A DNA stretch of 64,000 bases from Aestuariibacter sp. A3R04. GTDB taxonomy: Bacteria; Pseudomonadota; Gammaproteobacteria; Enterobacterales; Alteromonadaceae. The notes under the pieces are model-generated. The model was not told the origin of the DNA, made no database searches, and was given only the letters and a program-made list of their open reading frames with translations. The stretch lies in contig NZ_JAHKQR010000001.1 of NCBI RefSeq assembly GCF_018860805.1, positions 124,001 to 188,000 of the forward strand, in the 5' to 3' direction. This document shows positions 46,028 through 54,144 of the stretch, piece after piece. The position numbers and the translations under genes were made by a program. Every line of letters starts with the position of its first letter. Positions within the stretch are counted from its first letter, which is position 1.

Positions 46028-46729
46028 ATGGCCAGAAAACTCAGAACCTCTGTGGCAGGCGTACCTCAACTCATCCAGCGTTTGGGGCGCGACGACGTAT
46101 CGCCCTTCATTGACGATACAGACAAACTCACCTATCTGGATTATCTCTCACGCTATGCATCCCGCTACGGGGTAGCGATGCATAGCTGGTGTGCAGCTAA
46201 AAACAGCATTCTGTTATTGTGTACCCCGTCTGAAAGCGACAGTATTTCGTTAACGCTTCAGGCTACCGGTCGTTTGTATGCCCAGTTCTACCATCAGCGA
46301 CACGGCACCCAGGGTAGTATCTGGCGCGACAGATACAAGTCTGCGCTGGTTCTGGATGATCACCTTCTGTTGGAGGTTTACCGCTATGTAGAACAGAAAC
46401 CTGTGACTGAAGGGCTTTGTGAAGCACCTGAGTATTATGCCTGGTCAAGTGCTGGCGTTAATGCTTTGAATGCCGCGCATCCCACTGTTCAACCCCACAA
46501 TGCGTTTCTTCGAACAGCGGCGGAGCCTGTGGTTCGGCAGCGTTTGCATCTGCAGAGGTTACACGACGACAACCCAGAAGCCGACCGCGCCATCGAAAAG
46601 GCATTGCGCATGGGGTTAGCCATGGGTGATGAAGGTTTTATACGACGCATAGAACAGGTAACCGGCAGGCGATTAACCGAAGGAAAGCGGGGCAGGCCGC
46701 GAAAATACCCTCCCGCTGTGCAAATCTAG
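46028..46729 (+). CDS. REP-associated tyrosine transposase relative lacking the HUH motif
   Basis: A 233-residue protein that follows the layout of REP-associated Y1 transposases: 'MARKLRTSVAGVPQLIQRLG' at the start, 'YVEQKPVTEGLCEAPEYYAW' in the conserved 'YVxxNPVxAGL' region, and the family C terminus 'GRRLTEGKRGRPRK'. In active relatives a His-x-His pair follows an Asn in 'CLMxNHxHLL'; here the stretch reads 'CAAKNSILLLC', with Ser60 and Leu62 where the histidines should be. The 'GVxHHV' site is also changed to 'GVPQLI'. Tyr84 or Tyr88 remains. It is therefore probably unable to cut DNA. ATG 45962 is an alternative start. It ends 4 bp inside the convergent DUF748 gene. Confidence 0.75.
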   Translation: MARKLRTSVAGVPQLIQRLGRDDVSPFIDDTDKLTYLDYLSRYASRYGVAMHSWCAAKNSILLLCTPSESDSISLTLQATGRLYAQFYHQRHGTQGSIWRDRYKSALVLDDHLLLEVYRYVEQKPVTEGLCEAPEYYAWSSAGVNALNAAHPTVQPHNAFLRTAAEPVVRQRLHLQRLHDDNPEADRAIEKALRMGLAMGDEGFIRRIEQVTGRRLTEGKRGRPRKYPPAVQI

Positions 46730-47847
46730 TGCTTTGTCGCGAGGTCGTCCTTTTTAGCTTGTGTTGATGGTTCTGTCTTATTGATGTCTTCCCATTCTAC
46801 GCTGTCTTCAAGGTCGCTGTTTATGGCTTTGATAAACGCATTGCGAAGAATGCCGCCTAAGGCAGAGAGAACGGGCGTGTTTACATCGTCCAACGAGCCA
46901 GAAATAGGAATACGTGTAGCAATTTGGTCTTTTTCCTGGTTCTCAAAAAGTTCTGCGACAAACCCTGATAGGGCTTCAGTCATTCCGCGAACAATGCCAT
47001 CGTCATCTCGCTCTATATCGCCTTTCCACGAGAATACGTCTACATTGTGAAGGATAGGTTTTGCATAGCCTTCAATGGTGCCATTGTCGCAGGCAAGTTC
47101 CATAGCCATCTCAAGGTGTCCTGCTTCTAAATCAAAAGGAGCATAGGTGTCCAACAGGCTTTTAAAGTTCACCAGTGCAACATCACTGACTTGCAAGTTG
47201 ATGTCGAACGTTGGCAATGGGGTGGCCGGATTAAGCGATGCGGTGAGTATGAGTGTTCCCTGTTGGGTGGTTTTTCCCGTCGCGTTGAGAGTTGCAACCA
47301 GGTTTTTTGATAAATCCCGGCTGTTAACTAAGTTGATAGCGGTAGCGTCAAGGTGGTGTAACGACACATCTACACCGGCACTGGGATTAAGAAATCGCAC
47401 CGCACCGCGCTGAACAGTCAATTGGTCCACTTTTAAAGGCATCAGTTGATCAGCCAGATATAACCAGTTTTCATTCTCTCCTGACTGGCTGCGCGAGGTG
47501 GAAGTGCCATCGACAACATTTATTGAAGGCGCTGTTACTAATACAGTAGCAACCACGGTGCGGTCCATAATTGCTGACCACAACACACTGATATCCACCT
47601 TTTTGGCACTAAAAAATGGCTGTTCTATTTCACCTGAGCGTTTGAATATGAAGATATCTTCAACTCGATATGCCCCCCTCCAAAGCATGATGTCCACATC
47701 ACCCACGCTACCGGTATATGTCCTGCCATTATCCAGTGTGTCGTTGATGTACCACTGCACGGCAAAAGGAAGTATGAGGCGCAGTAAAAAAATAAATGCG
47801 AGGGTAAACAATGCTAATTTATAGACAGTTAATGTTTTTCCGTTCAT
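46726..47847 (-). CDS. DUF748/AsmA-like envelope protein
   Basis: A 373-residue protein with one N-terminal membrane helix ('LALFTLAFIFLLRLILPFAV') and a long beta-rich region outside the cytoplasm. Segments such as 'LRLILPFAVQWYINDTLDNG', 'DQLTVQRGAVRFLNPSAGVD' and 'DVALVNFKSLLDTYAPFDLE' fit DUF748, a relative of AsmA/TamB-type proteins that may move lipids or help assemble the envelope. The C-terminal region ('SGSLDDVNTPVLSALGGILR') is also family-like. It is shorter than many AsmA proteins. It is convergent with the transposase relative (4-bp overlap). Confidence 0.75.
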   Translation of the reverse strand: MNGKTLTVYKLALFTLAFIFLLRLILPFAVQWYINDTLDNGRTYTGSVGDVDIMLWRGAYRVEDIFIFKRSGEIEQPFFSAKKVDISVLWSAIMDRTVVATVLVTAPSINVVDGTSTSRSQSGENENWLYLADQLMPLKVDQLTVQRGAVRFLNPSAGVDVSLHHLDATAINLVNSRDLSKNLVATLNATGKTTQQGTLILTASLNPATPLPTFDINLQVSDVALVNFKSLLDTYAPFDLEAGHLEMAMELACDNGTIEGYAKPILHNVDVFSWKGDIERDDDGIVRGMTEALSGFVAELFENQEKDQIATRIPISGSLDDVNTPVLSALGGILRNAFIKAINSDLEDSVEWEDINKTEPSTQAKKDDLATKH

Positions 47848-48085
47848 CGAAGATCCGCCCGCGTGCTATGTGGTAAATTTATAGATAAACACATCAATTC
47901 CCGTGCCAGTAAAGGGATCTAAAAAAGCACATCTTTTAGTGGGTAAGGGTTTGATTTTATTGGGAGTGATTTTTGTTTTGAACGTGAGACTGCCAGAATG
48001 AGGCTGACTTGAATTCAGCCCGTGCACGTCTTACCCGCTTGCCAGTAAAAGTAACAAAAGGGAAAGACGATGCAGAGGTAACAAT

Positions 48086-48292
48086 TTAGTGAGGTTTAAA
48101 TACGCCGATAACGTTTTCGTCAGCGCGAACTTTTGCTCCCACATTTTCGTCGGTTTGCGATTGTGAATACCCACATTTTACGCACTCCAGTTTTTCTACA
48201 TTGTTTTCGAAAAACAGCATGATGGAATCCATTGCCTGGCACTTCGGACACGTCGCTCCGGCAATAAATCGTTTTTTCTTTCTTTCAGTCAT
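48086..48292 (-). CDS. yheV: YheV family putative zinc ribbon protein
   Basis: A 68-residue protein with two CxxC pairs ('CPKCQAMD' and 'CVKCGYSQ') forming a zinc ribbon, and 'MTERKKKRFIAGATCPKCQA' at the start, typical of YheV/DUF2387. The function is unknown; nucleic-acid binding is possible. It lies divergent from yheS. In E. coli yheV is also near yheS and slyX. Confidence 0.92.
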   Translation of the reverse strand: MTERKKKRFIAGATCPKCQAMDSIMLFFENNVEKLECVKCGYSQSQTDENVGAKVRADENVIGVFKPH

Positions 48293-48419
48293 TCTGAACC
48301 CCTGACCTCAATGGTGCGTTGTACAACGCAGAACATGGTGCCATGGCTGTGAAAAACAAGCCATCGCCGATGGAGTTTGTTATCATACGCGGCTGAATTT
48401 GGAGGACAACTTCCCGGGC

Positions 48420-50315
48420 ATGATTACCTTATCTGACGTTTCCCTGATGCGCGGCAGCAAAGTGCTTTTAGAGCATGCGTCGGCACAACTTTTTCCTGGT
48501 CATAAAACAGCCCTTATTGGCAGTAATGGCTGTGGTAAATCCAGTTTATTTGCGTTATTGCGCAACGAGTTGACGGTAGACGCTGGCGATTGCAAGGTGC
48601 CAGAACACTGGCGTATTGTAAGTGTGGCTCAGGAAACGCCGGCGGTAGAACGGTCGGCCTTGGCGTATGTTATCGACGGCGACAAACACTTAAGAGAGCT
48701 ACAGGCAAACCTGGCAGACGCAGAAAGACGTCAGGACGGTGAAGCCATAGGTCAAATTCACGGCCAGCTCGAACAGGCCGGTGCATATGATGTGGAAGCA
48801 AGGGCGGCGACTATTTTGGCCGGTTTGGGCTTTACGACGGCACAGTTATCGTCGCCGGTAACCGATTTTTCCGGTGGCTGGCGGATGCGTTTGAATCTGG
48901 CGCAGGCTCTGTTGTGCCCGTCGGATTTGCTACTGCTTGACGAACCCACTAATCACCTCGATTTAGACGCTGTTATCTGGCTCGAAAAGTGGCTGCAGCG
49001 CTATGCGGGTACCTTACTGCTAATCAGTCACGACAAGGCGTTTATCGACAACACTGTGGCGAATATCATCAGTGTGGAACAACAAAAACTGGTGGCGTAC
49101 ACCGGAAACTATTCTTCTTACGAAAAACAACGGGCAGAGCGAATTCGCCTGCAAAATATTGATTACCAAAAGCAACAAGACAAAATTGCACATTTGGAAT
49201 CGTTTATTACCCGTTTCAAGGCCAAAGCCAGTAAGGCCAAACAAGCGCAAAGTCGCATTAAGCAACTCGAACGCATGGAGCAGTTGCTACCAGCTCATAT
49301 CGCCAGTGAATTTAACTTTTCATTTGCCGAACCCACAGGGCTGCCAAATCCGTTGGTGCAGATGCGGGATATTCGTTTGGGCTACGACGACAAGGTTATT
49401 TTAACCGATGTTAAGTTGAATCTGGTGCCCGGTAGCCGCATTGGTTTACTTGGTCGCAACGGGCAGGGTAAATCTACGCTCATCAAGTTGCTCGCGTGTG
49501 TACACGAACCAATGCAGGGTACGTTTACAACAGCCAAAGGGCTCAATGTGGGCTACTTTGCACAGCACCAGTTGGAAACGCTTGATCCCAAAGCTTCTGG
49601 CTTACTGCACTTGCAACGTATTGATAAAAAGGCGACGGAACAATCGCTGAGAGATTTTCTCGGTGGATTCGGATTTCACGGTGATCAAGCGCTTAGCCCG
49701 GTGGCTCCTATGTCGGGTGGTGAAAAGGCTCGGTTAGTGTTGGCGTTAATTGTTTATCAAAAACCTAATTTATTGTTGCTGGATGAGCCCACTAACCATC
49801 TGGATCTGGAAATGCGTCACGCTCTGAACATGGCGTTACAGGGGTTTAGCGGTGCCATGGTATTGGTGTCCCACGACCGCTTCCTTTTATCATCGGTATG
49901 CGAAGATTTCTATCTTGTTGACCGCGGAACAGTGGAACCCTTTACTGGTGATCTGGATGACTACAGACAGTGGATACTGACACAGCAAACTGAGGAAAAA
50001 CCGGTTAAAGAAGATAAACCAAAAATTGATCGCAAGGAAGAAAAGCGACGAGAAGCTGCATTCAGACAATCGGTCGCTCCGCTCAAGAAAGCGTTGGAAA
50101 AACACGAGAAAGCGATGGAAAATAAATCGGCGGCACTGGCAGAGGTGGAAACCCGTCTCGGTGACGCAGATTTGTATGCCGAAGAAAACAAAGCAACGCT
50201 TCTGGCGTTGCTTGAGGAGCAGGCATCTCTTAAGCAGGCTATTGAGGAGCATGAGATGGCTTGGTTGGAAGCACAGGAAGCAATGGAAATGGCAAGGACT
50301 GAATATGAATCTTAA
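48420..50315 (+). CDS. yheS: ABC-F family ATPase YheS
   Basis: YheS is an ABC-F protein that acts on ribosomes rather than in transport. The 631-residue protein has two ABC ATPase domains: Walker A 'GSNGCGKSS' near residue 36 and 'GRNGQGKST' near 345, signatures 'FSGGWRMRLNLAQALL' and 'MSGGEKARLVLAL', and Walker B 'LLLLDEPTNHLDL' in both halves. There is no membrane domain. The C terminus has a charged coiled coil. The start is set at ATG 48420 (MITLSDV) to match the family, although the GGAGG at 48401 is 14 bases away; a TTG at 48399 lies on that motif and is unlikely. The stop overlaps the next gene. Confidence 0.94.
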   Translation: MITLSDVSLMRGSKVLLEHASAQLFPGHKTALIGSNGCGKSSLFALLRNELTVDAGDCKVPEHWRIVSVAQETPAVERSALAYVIDGDKHLRELQANLADAERRQDGEAIGQIHGQLEQAGAYDVEARAATILAGLGFTTAQLSSPVTDFSGGWRMRLNLAQALLCPSDLLLLDEPTNHLDLDAVIWLEKWLQRYAGTLLLISHDKAFIDNTVANIISVEQQKLVAYTGNYSSYEKQRAERIRLQNIDYQKQQDKIAHLESFITRFKAKASKAKQAQSRIKQLERMEQLLPAHIASEFNFSFAEPTGLPNPLVQMRDIRLGYDDKVILTDVKLNLVPGSRIGLLGRNGQGKSTLIKLLACVHEPMQGTFTTAKGLNVGYFAQHQLETLDPKASGLLHLQRIDKKATEQSLRDFLGGFGFHGDQALSPVAPMSGGEKARLVLALIVYQKPNLLLLDEPTNHLDLEMRHALNMALQGFSGAMVLVSHDRFLLSSVCEDFYLVDRGTVEPFTGDLDDYRQWILTQQTEEKPVKEDKPKIDRKEEKRREAAFRQSVAPLKKALEKHEKAMENKSAALAEVETRLGDADLYAEENKATLLALLEEQASLKQAIEEHEMAWLEAQEAMEMARTEYES

Positions 50316-50778
50316 CGCAGATACTTTTTGGCAGTACAGTTTGGAGATCTATGGCCGCCCGGCGGTGTCTGAGAACGCGCTTGCGTTGCAAGACCATTTC
50401 AAGGTGAACGTAAACATGCTGTTACTGTTGTGCTGGTGTCTGCAAAACGGCGCGGTAATAACGTTGAACCAGTGGCAGGTTTTACTGGCTGCAATAGAAG
50501 AAACGGAACGAAAGCTCATTGCTCACCGTCGGCAGCGCAAACGGGCGAAAGTAGCCAGACCTGAGGATGCCTCTGCCTATGAAGCGCTTAAGAAACAGGA
50601 ATTGGCGTTAGAGTTGGAACAACAAGAAGCGCTGACCACCATGTTCAATCGGCTTAACGTGGAATACGTATCACTCTCTGGCGTGAATGGCAGTATTGCC
50701 AGTTTTGTAAATGTTTTTAACCTTCGCCAACAACCAGATGCGGTGAGCAGGATCACGGCAGTGATCAAGCAACTTTAA
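50305..50778 (+). CDS. TIGR02444 family protein
   Basis: A 157-residue protein of the TIGR02444 (DUF2390) family, unknown in function and largely helical. Features are 'FWQYSLEIYGRPAVSENALA' at the start and 'VNMLLLLCWCLQNGAVITLN' in the middle, with a charged region ('HRRQRKRAKVARPEDASAYE'). The start at ATG 50305 overlaps the yheS stop by 11 bases. The open frame extends far upstream inside yheS, which is an artefact. It is the second gene of the yheS operon. Confidence 0.85.
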   Translation: MNLNADTFWQYSLEIYGRPAVSENALALQDHFKVNVNMLLLLCWCLQNGAVITLNQWQVLLAAIEETERKLIAHRRQRKRAKVARPEDASAYEALKKQELALELEQQEALTTMFNRLNVEYVSLSGVNGSIASFVNVFNLRQQPDAVSRITAVIKQL

Positions 50779-50784
50779 ACCTTT

Positions 50785-51816
50785 ATGCAGTCAATTTGTT
50801 CTCAACCATCCACAGGTCATGGGCGAATAACGCGAAGTCGTTTTACACCCGCTCGCTGGGCCAGAAATCGGCATGTGCAAACCATTTGGCCCAGATTTAT
50901 CCAAAAGCGCCAACCGGTGAAGTACACTTGGGAAAGGTTGATAACACCTGACGACGATTTTCTCGATATTGCCTGGGGACCGAAACCCGTCGAAGTAACG
51001 GGTATCGCGGTGATGTTTCACGGACTTGAAGGTTCCATTCGTTCCCACTATGCCAATGATATGATGGCGGCATTGAGTCAACGGGGTTGGCAGGTGGTGA
51101 TGATGCATTTCAGAGGGTGTAGCGGCGAAATAAATCGTCAGCCCCGAGCCTACCATTCAGGTGAAACTTCCGACCCTGCATTTTTTCTTACGTGGCTTGA
51201 GAAGCGACATCCAGGCATACCAAAAGTTGCTATCGGCTTTTCGCTGGGGGGGAACATGCTGTTGAAGCTGCTGGGAGAGCATCCTTCTCAACCCTGGTTG
51301 CAAGCGGCCATCGCTGTGTCTGCGCCCATGAAATTAGCGGCGTGCAGTGACAGCATCAATCAGGGCTTTTCCAAGTTATACCAAAATTATCTGCTAAAAA
51401 GTATGAAAAGTACGTTGCTCAAAAAAATGCAGCGCATTGATTATGGTGGCATCATCGACATTTCAATGCAGGAGGTCAAGCAACTTGACTCCTTCAAGGC
51501 TTTCGATGAGAGCGTTACCGCACCATTGCATGGCTTTACTGACGCAACCGACTATTATGAAAAGTGTAGTGCTTATCCATTTCTAAGTGCTATTCATTGC
51601 CCCACACTTATTTTGCACAGCTTAGACGATCCATTTATGCACCCTTCTGTGGTGCCAGAAGAAAAAGATCTGGCCCGAGCAGTAACCCTTGAGTTAAGTG
51701 AGTACGGAGGCCATGTAGGATTTGTGCAGGGCAATGTCACTGCGCCTACAATTTGGTTGCAATCCCGTGCCATTGAATTTTTTAATGCCTATTTACCCAT
51801 GAAGGTAACAGAATGA
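50785..51816 (+). CDS. yheT: YheT family alpha/beta hydrolase
   Basis: A 343-residue alpha/beta hydrolase of the YheT (UPF0017) family. It starts with the family sequence 'FTPARWARNRHVQTIWPRF' after a short leader, then 'VMFHGLEGSIRSHYANDMMA' (oxyanion region), and the nucleophile Ser in 'IGFSLGGNMLLKLLGE'. Late in the chain 'LHSLDDPFMHP' supplies the Asp and 'EYGGHVGF' the His of the triad. The substrate is unknown. It overlaps yheU by four bases (ATGA). Confidence 0.93.
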   Translation: MQSICSQPSTGHGRITRSRFTPARWARNRHVQTIWPRFIQKRQPVKYTWERLITPDDDFLDIAWGPKPVEVTGIAVMFHGLEGSIRSHYANDMMAALSQRGWQVVMMHFRGCSGEINRQPRAYHSGETSDPAFFLTWLEKRHPGIPKVAIGFSLGGNMLLKLLGEHPSQPWLQAAIAVSAPMKLAACSDSINQGFSKLYQNYLLKSMKSTLLKKMQRIDYGGIIDISMQEVKQLDSFKAFDESVTAPLHGFTDATDYYEKCSAYPFLSAIHCPTLILHSLDDPFMHPSVVPEEKDLARAVTLELSEYGGHVGFVQGNVTAPTIWLQSRAIEFFNAYLPMKVTE

Positions 51817-52058
51817 TTATTCCTATTCATACGCTGGAAACTGACACCCTGCGAAATGTTGCAGAATCCTTCGTGCTGCGCGAGGGCACCGACTATGGTG
51901 AAGTGGAAGTGAGTTTCGATGACAAAGTAAAGGAAGTGATGGCGTCGTTGCGCAGCGGCGAAACTGTGTTGGTTTACTCTGAGTTACATGACTCGGTAAA
52001 TATTCATCGAAAAGACGATTACGAACAGGGAGAAGCCTTCTCTGCAGAAGGAGAGTGA
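51813..52058 (+). CDS. yheU: YheU family protein
   Basis: An 81-residue protein of the YheU/UPF0270 family. The stretch 'ESFVLREGTDYGEVEVSFDD' is nearly invariant in the family, and 'VLVYSELHDSVNI' follows. The function is unknown. It is the last gene of the operon yheS-TIGR02444-yheT-yheU and is followed directly by a terminator. Confidence 0.93.
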   Translation: MIIPIHTLETDTLRNVAESFVLREGTDYGEVEVSFDDKVKEVMASLRSGETVLVYSELHDSVNIHRKDDYEQGEAFSAEGE

Positions 52059-52082
52059 GCCTGACATCGTCAGGCTTTTTTT
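52058..52082 (+). terminator. terminator of the yheS operon
   Basis: AGCCTGAC (52058-52065) and GTCAGGCT (52069-52076) form a perfect stem around ATC, followed by a T-run. It begins right at the end of yheU. Confidence 0.93.
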
Positions 52083-52506
52083 CTGTGAATCAGAAGGTGT
52101 AGCGGGCGTTGAGCTGCTACCTTCAAAGTCTGCCCATCCTTCCTTGAAGACGCTATTTTATATGTATCTATATGATATTTATGCTTTTAAACCTGTTTTC
52201 GAAAGGGGTTAATGTAAGTCTTAAGGCCACTACCCTATGTAAATAGGTTTTACCTTGCGTGCATCTCTACCTGGATGTCTGCGCTGAGCAACACTGCGAC
52301 GTCTTTTCCCAACAGCCTGTAATTTTTTCCAATAGGGTAGATGTATCTATCTATTGCGATGTATGCAAGTACTTGTAATGTATTGAGTTAATGGAAAAGT
52401 TTACGGGAAGTAAATATGGATCGCCTTTTGCAAAAACACGACTAAAGTCTAAAACGCGATCCTGTCTGAGGATCCAACACGTGATTGTTAATCGGAGCCA
52501 GGAATT
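52083..52506. other. repeat-rich region upstream of opgG
   Basis: This 424-bp gap holds no gene but shows clear structure. ATGTATCTAT occurs at 52162-52171 and again at 52341-52350. CTACCCTAT (52230-52238) is the exact reverse complement of ATAGGGTAG (52332-52340), which directly adjoins the second ATGTATCTAT copy. A hairpin GATCCT-GTCTG-AGGATC (52458-52474) lies in the likely 5' untranslated region, about 30 bp before the opgG start. Periplasmic glucan genes are usually controlled by osmolarity, so these may be regulator sites (inference). Confidence 0.5.
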
Positions 52507-54144
52507 ATGTTGCCGCGAAATCAGTTAGCGACAAACACGGATTTTAAATTACCGTTCATTACCTCATTTAGTACGATATTTTCCATTAGTCCGGCCGTAC
52601 TACGCGCCATTATATATTGTATGTGCATTGGCTTTAGCACGCTAAGCCTTGCCGATGAAGTGAATAAAAACAACCTGCCATCAGGCAAACCCATTTTGAA
52701 TCGTATTATTGAAGCTGCGCAAACTAACGCACAGCGGGCCTATGAAGTAAACGATCACGACCTGGCCGCAGAATTGAAAGAAATGGATTATGAGACGTAT
52801 CGACAAATTCGCTTCAATCCGGAGCAAGCGCTTTGGCATAAACAGAACGACTATGAAGTTCAGTTTTTTCATCCGGGATTTTTATATCAACAGCCTGTCA
52901 CCGTAGTTACGGTAGCACCGGACAACAGCGAGAAATCACTGGCCTTCGACAGCGCTAAATTCATTTATGAAAAGAACGCAGAAGCTTTGGCAGGCCTTAC
53001 TGATGCTCAATCTGGCTATGCGGGGTTTCGCATTCATTACCCGATAAAAAACAGCGAATATAAAGACGAGTTTGCCGTGTTTCTCGGCGCATCTTATTTT
53101 CGTTTGGTGGGAAAGGATCAGGTATATGGTATTTCTGCACGGGGGCTTGCACTAAACACGGCTATGCCTGAGGGAGAAGAATTTCCACATTTTACCAGGT
53201 TTTGGATAATTGAACCGAGGGAAGGTCAGCCTATAAAAATCTATGCTCGCCTGGAAAGTCCCTCAGTGTCAGGGGCTTACAGTTTCGAGATCATGCCCGG
53301 AAATGATACTACTATGCAGGTAAAGAGTTGGTTGTTCGCTAGGGATGACGTTGACAAGTTGGGTGTAGCGCCTTTCACAAGTATGTTTCTCTATGGTGAA
53401 AACTCGCAAAAGCGTCATGATGATTATCGCCCTGAAGTTCACGACAGCGACGGTGTGATGTTGTTAAACAGCGCGGGTGAAATATTGTGGCGCCCACTAA
53501 CCAACCCCTCCAGATTACAAATAACATCGTTAAGTGATGACAGTCCCCAAGGGTTCGGCATGCTGCAGCGCGACACGGAATTTCAACACTATCTCGATGC
53601 GGAAGCGAATTATCATCTACGTCCCAGTTTATGGGTAACGCCAGCGCAGGGTTTTAACAAAGGTAAATTGGAGATTGTTGAAATACCCACAGACGCAGAA
53701 GTACATGACAACATCGTAGCGTATTGGGTGCCTGATAAGCCCTTTTTGGCTGGTGAAAGTCGCTATTTTGAATACGAAGTGAAAACAGTAGAAGAGAAGC
53801 CCATGCGTTATGGAGTGGCGACGGTGGTCAGAACACGTCAGGGTATAAGCCAGTTGCCAGGTTTCGAAACCACTGAAGAGCGAAACGTACGGCGCTTTGT
53901 TGTCGACTTTGCCGTACCCAAGGGCATGGAGCTTACCCCCGACGATGTAGATCTGATCCTGGATGCAACCAATGGTCGTGTGGAGCAGGCCAGAGTATAT
54001 GCAGTCAATGGCGCGCAGGAGATTCGGGTGACGTTTTTGGTGATACCAGACTCAGACGCCGTGGTGGACATGCGAATGTTCTTAAACCAAAACGAAACGC
54101 AAATGAGCGAAATATGGAGCTATGTGTATGCGCCGCTGCAATGA
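52507..54144 (+). CDS. opgG: osmoregulated periplasmic glucan biosynthesis protein G
   Basis: OpgG (MdoG) is a periplasmic protein that shapes the branched glucans made by OpgH. The 545-residue product has a rather long N-terminal export segment ending near 'FSTLSLADE' (about residue 50), then the MdoG beta-sandwich domain ('YEVQFFHPGFLYQQPVTVVT', 'HYPIKNSEYKDEFAVFLGAS', 'WRPLTNPSRLQITSLSDDSP') and the C-terminal Ig-like domain. An AGGA lies before ATG 52507. The 3' end overlaps opgH by 23 bp, so the two are cotranscribed. Confidence 0.95.
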   Translation: MLPRNQLATNTDFKLPFITSFSTIFSISPAVLRAIIYCMCIGFSTLSLADEVNKNNLPSGKPILNRIIEAAQTNAQRAYEVNDHDLAAELKEMDYETYRQIRFNPEQALWHKQNDYEVQFFHPGFLYQQPVTVVTVAPDNSEKSLAFDSAKFIYEKNAEALAGLTDAQSGYAGFRIHYPIKNSEYKDEFAVFLGASYFRLVGKDQVYGISARGLALNTAMPEGEEFPHFTRFWIIEPREGQPIKIYARLESPSVSGAYSFEIMPGNDTTMQVKSWLFARDDVDKLGVAPFTSMFLYGENSQKRHDDYRPEVHDSDGVMLLNSAGEILWRPLTNPSRLQITSLSDDSPQGFGMLQRDTEFQHYLDAEANYHLRPSLWVTPAQGFNKGKLEIVEIPTDAEVHDNIVAYWVPDKPFLAGESRYFEYEVKTVEEKPMRYGVATVVRTRQGISQLPGFETTEERNVRRFVVDFAVPKGMELTPDDVDLILDATNGRVEQARVYAVNGAQEIRVTFLVIPDSDAVVDMRMFLNQNETQMSEIWSYVYAPLQ

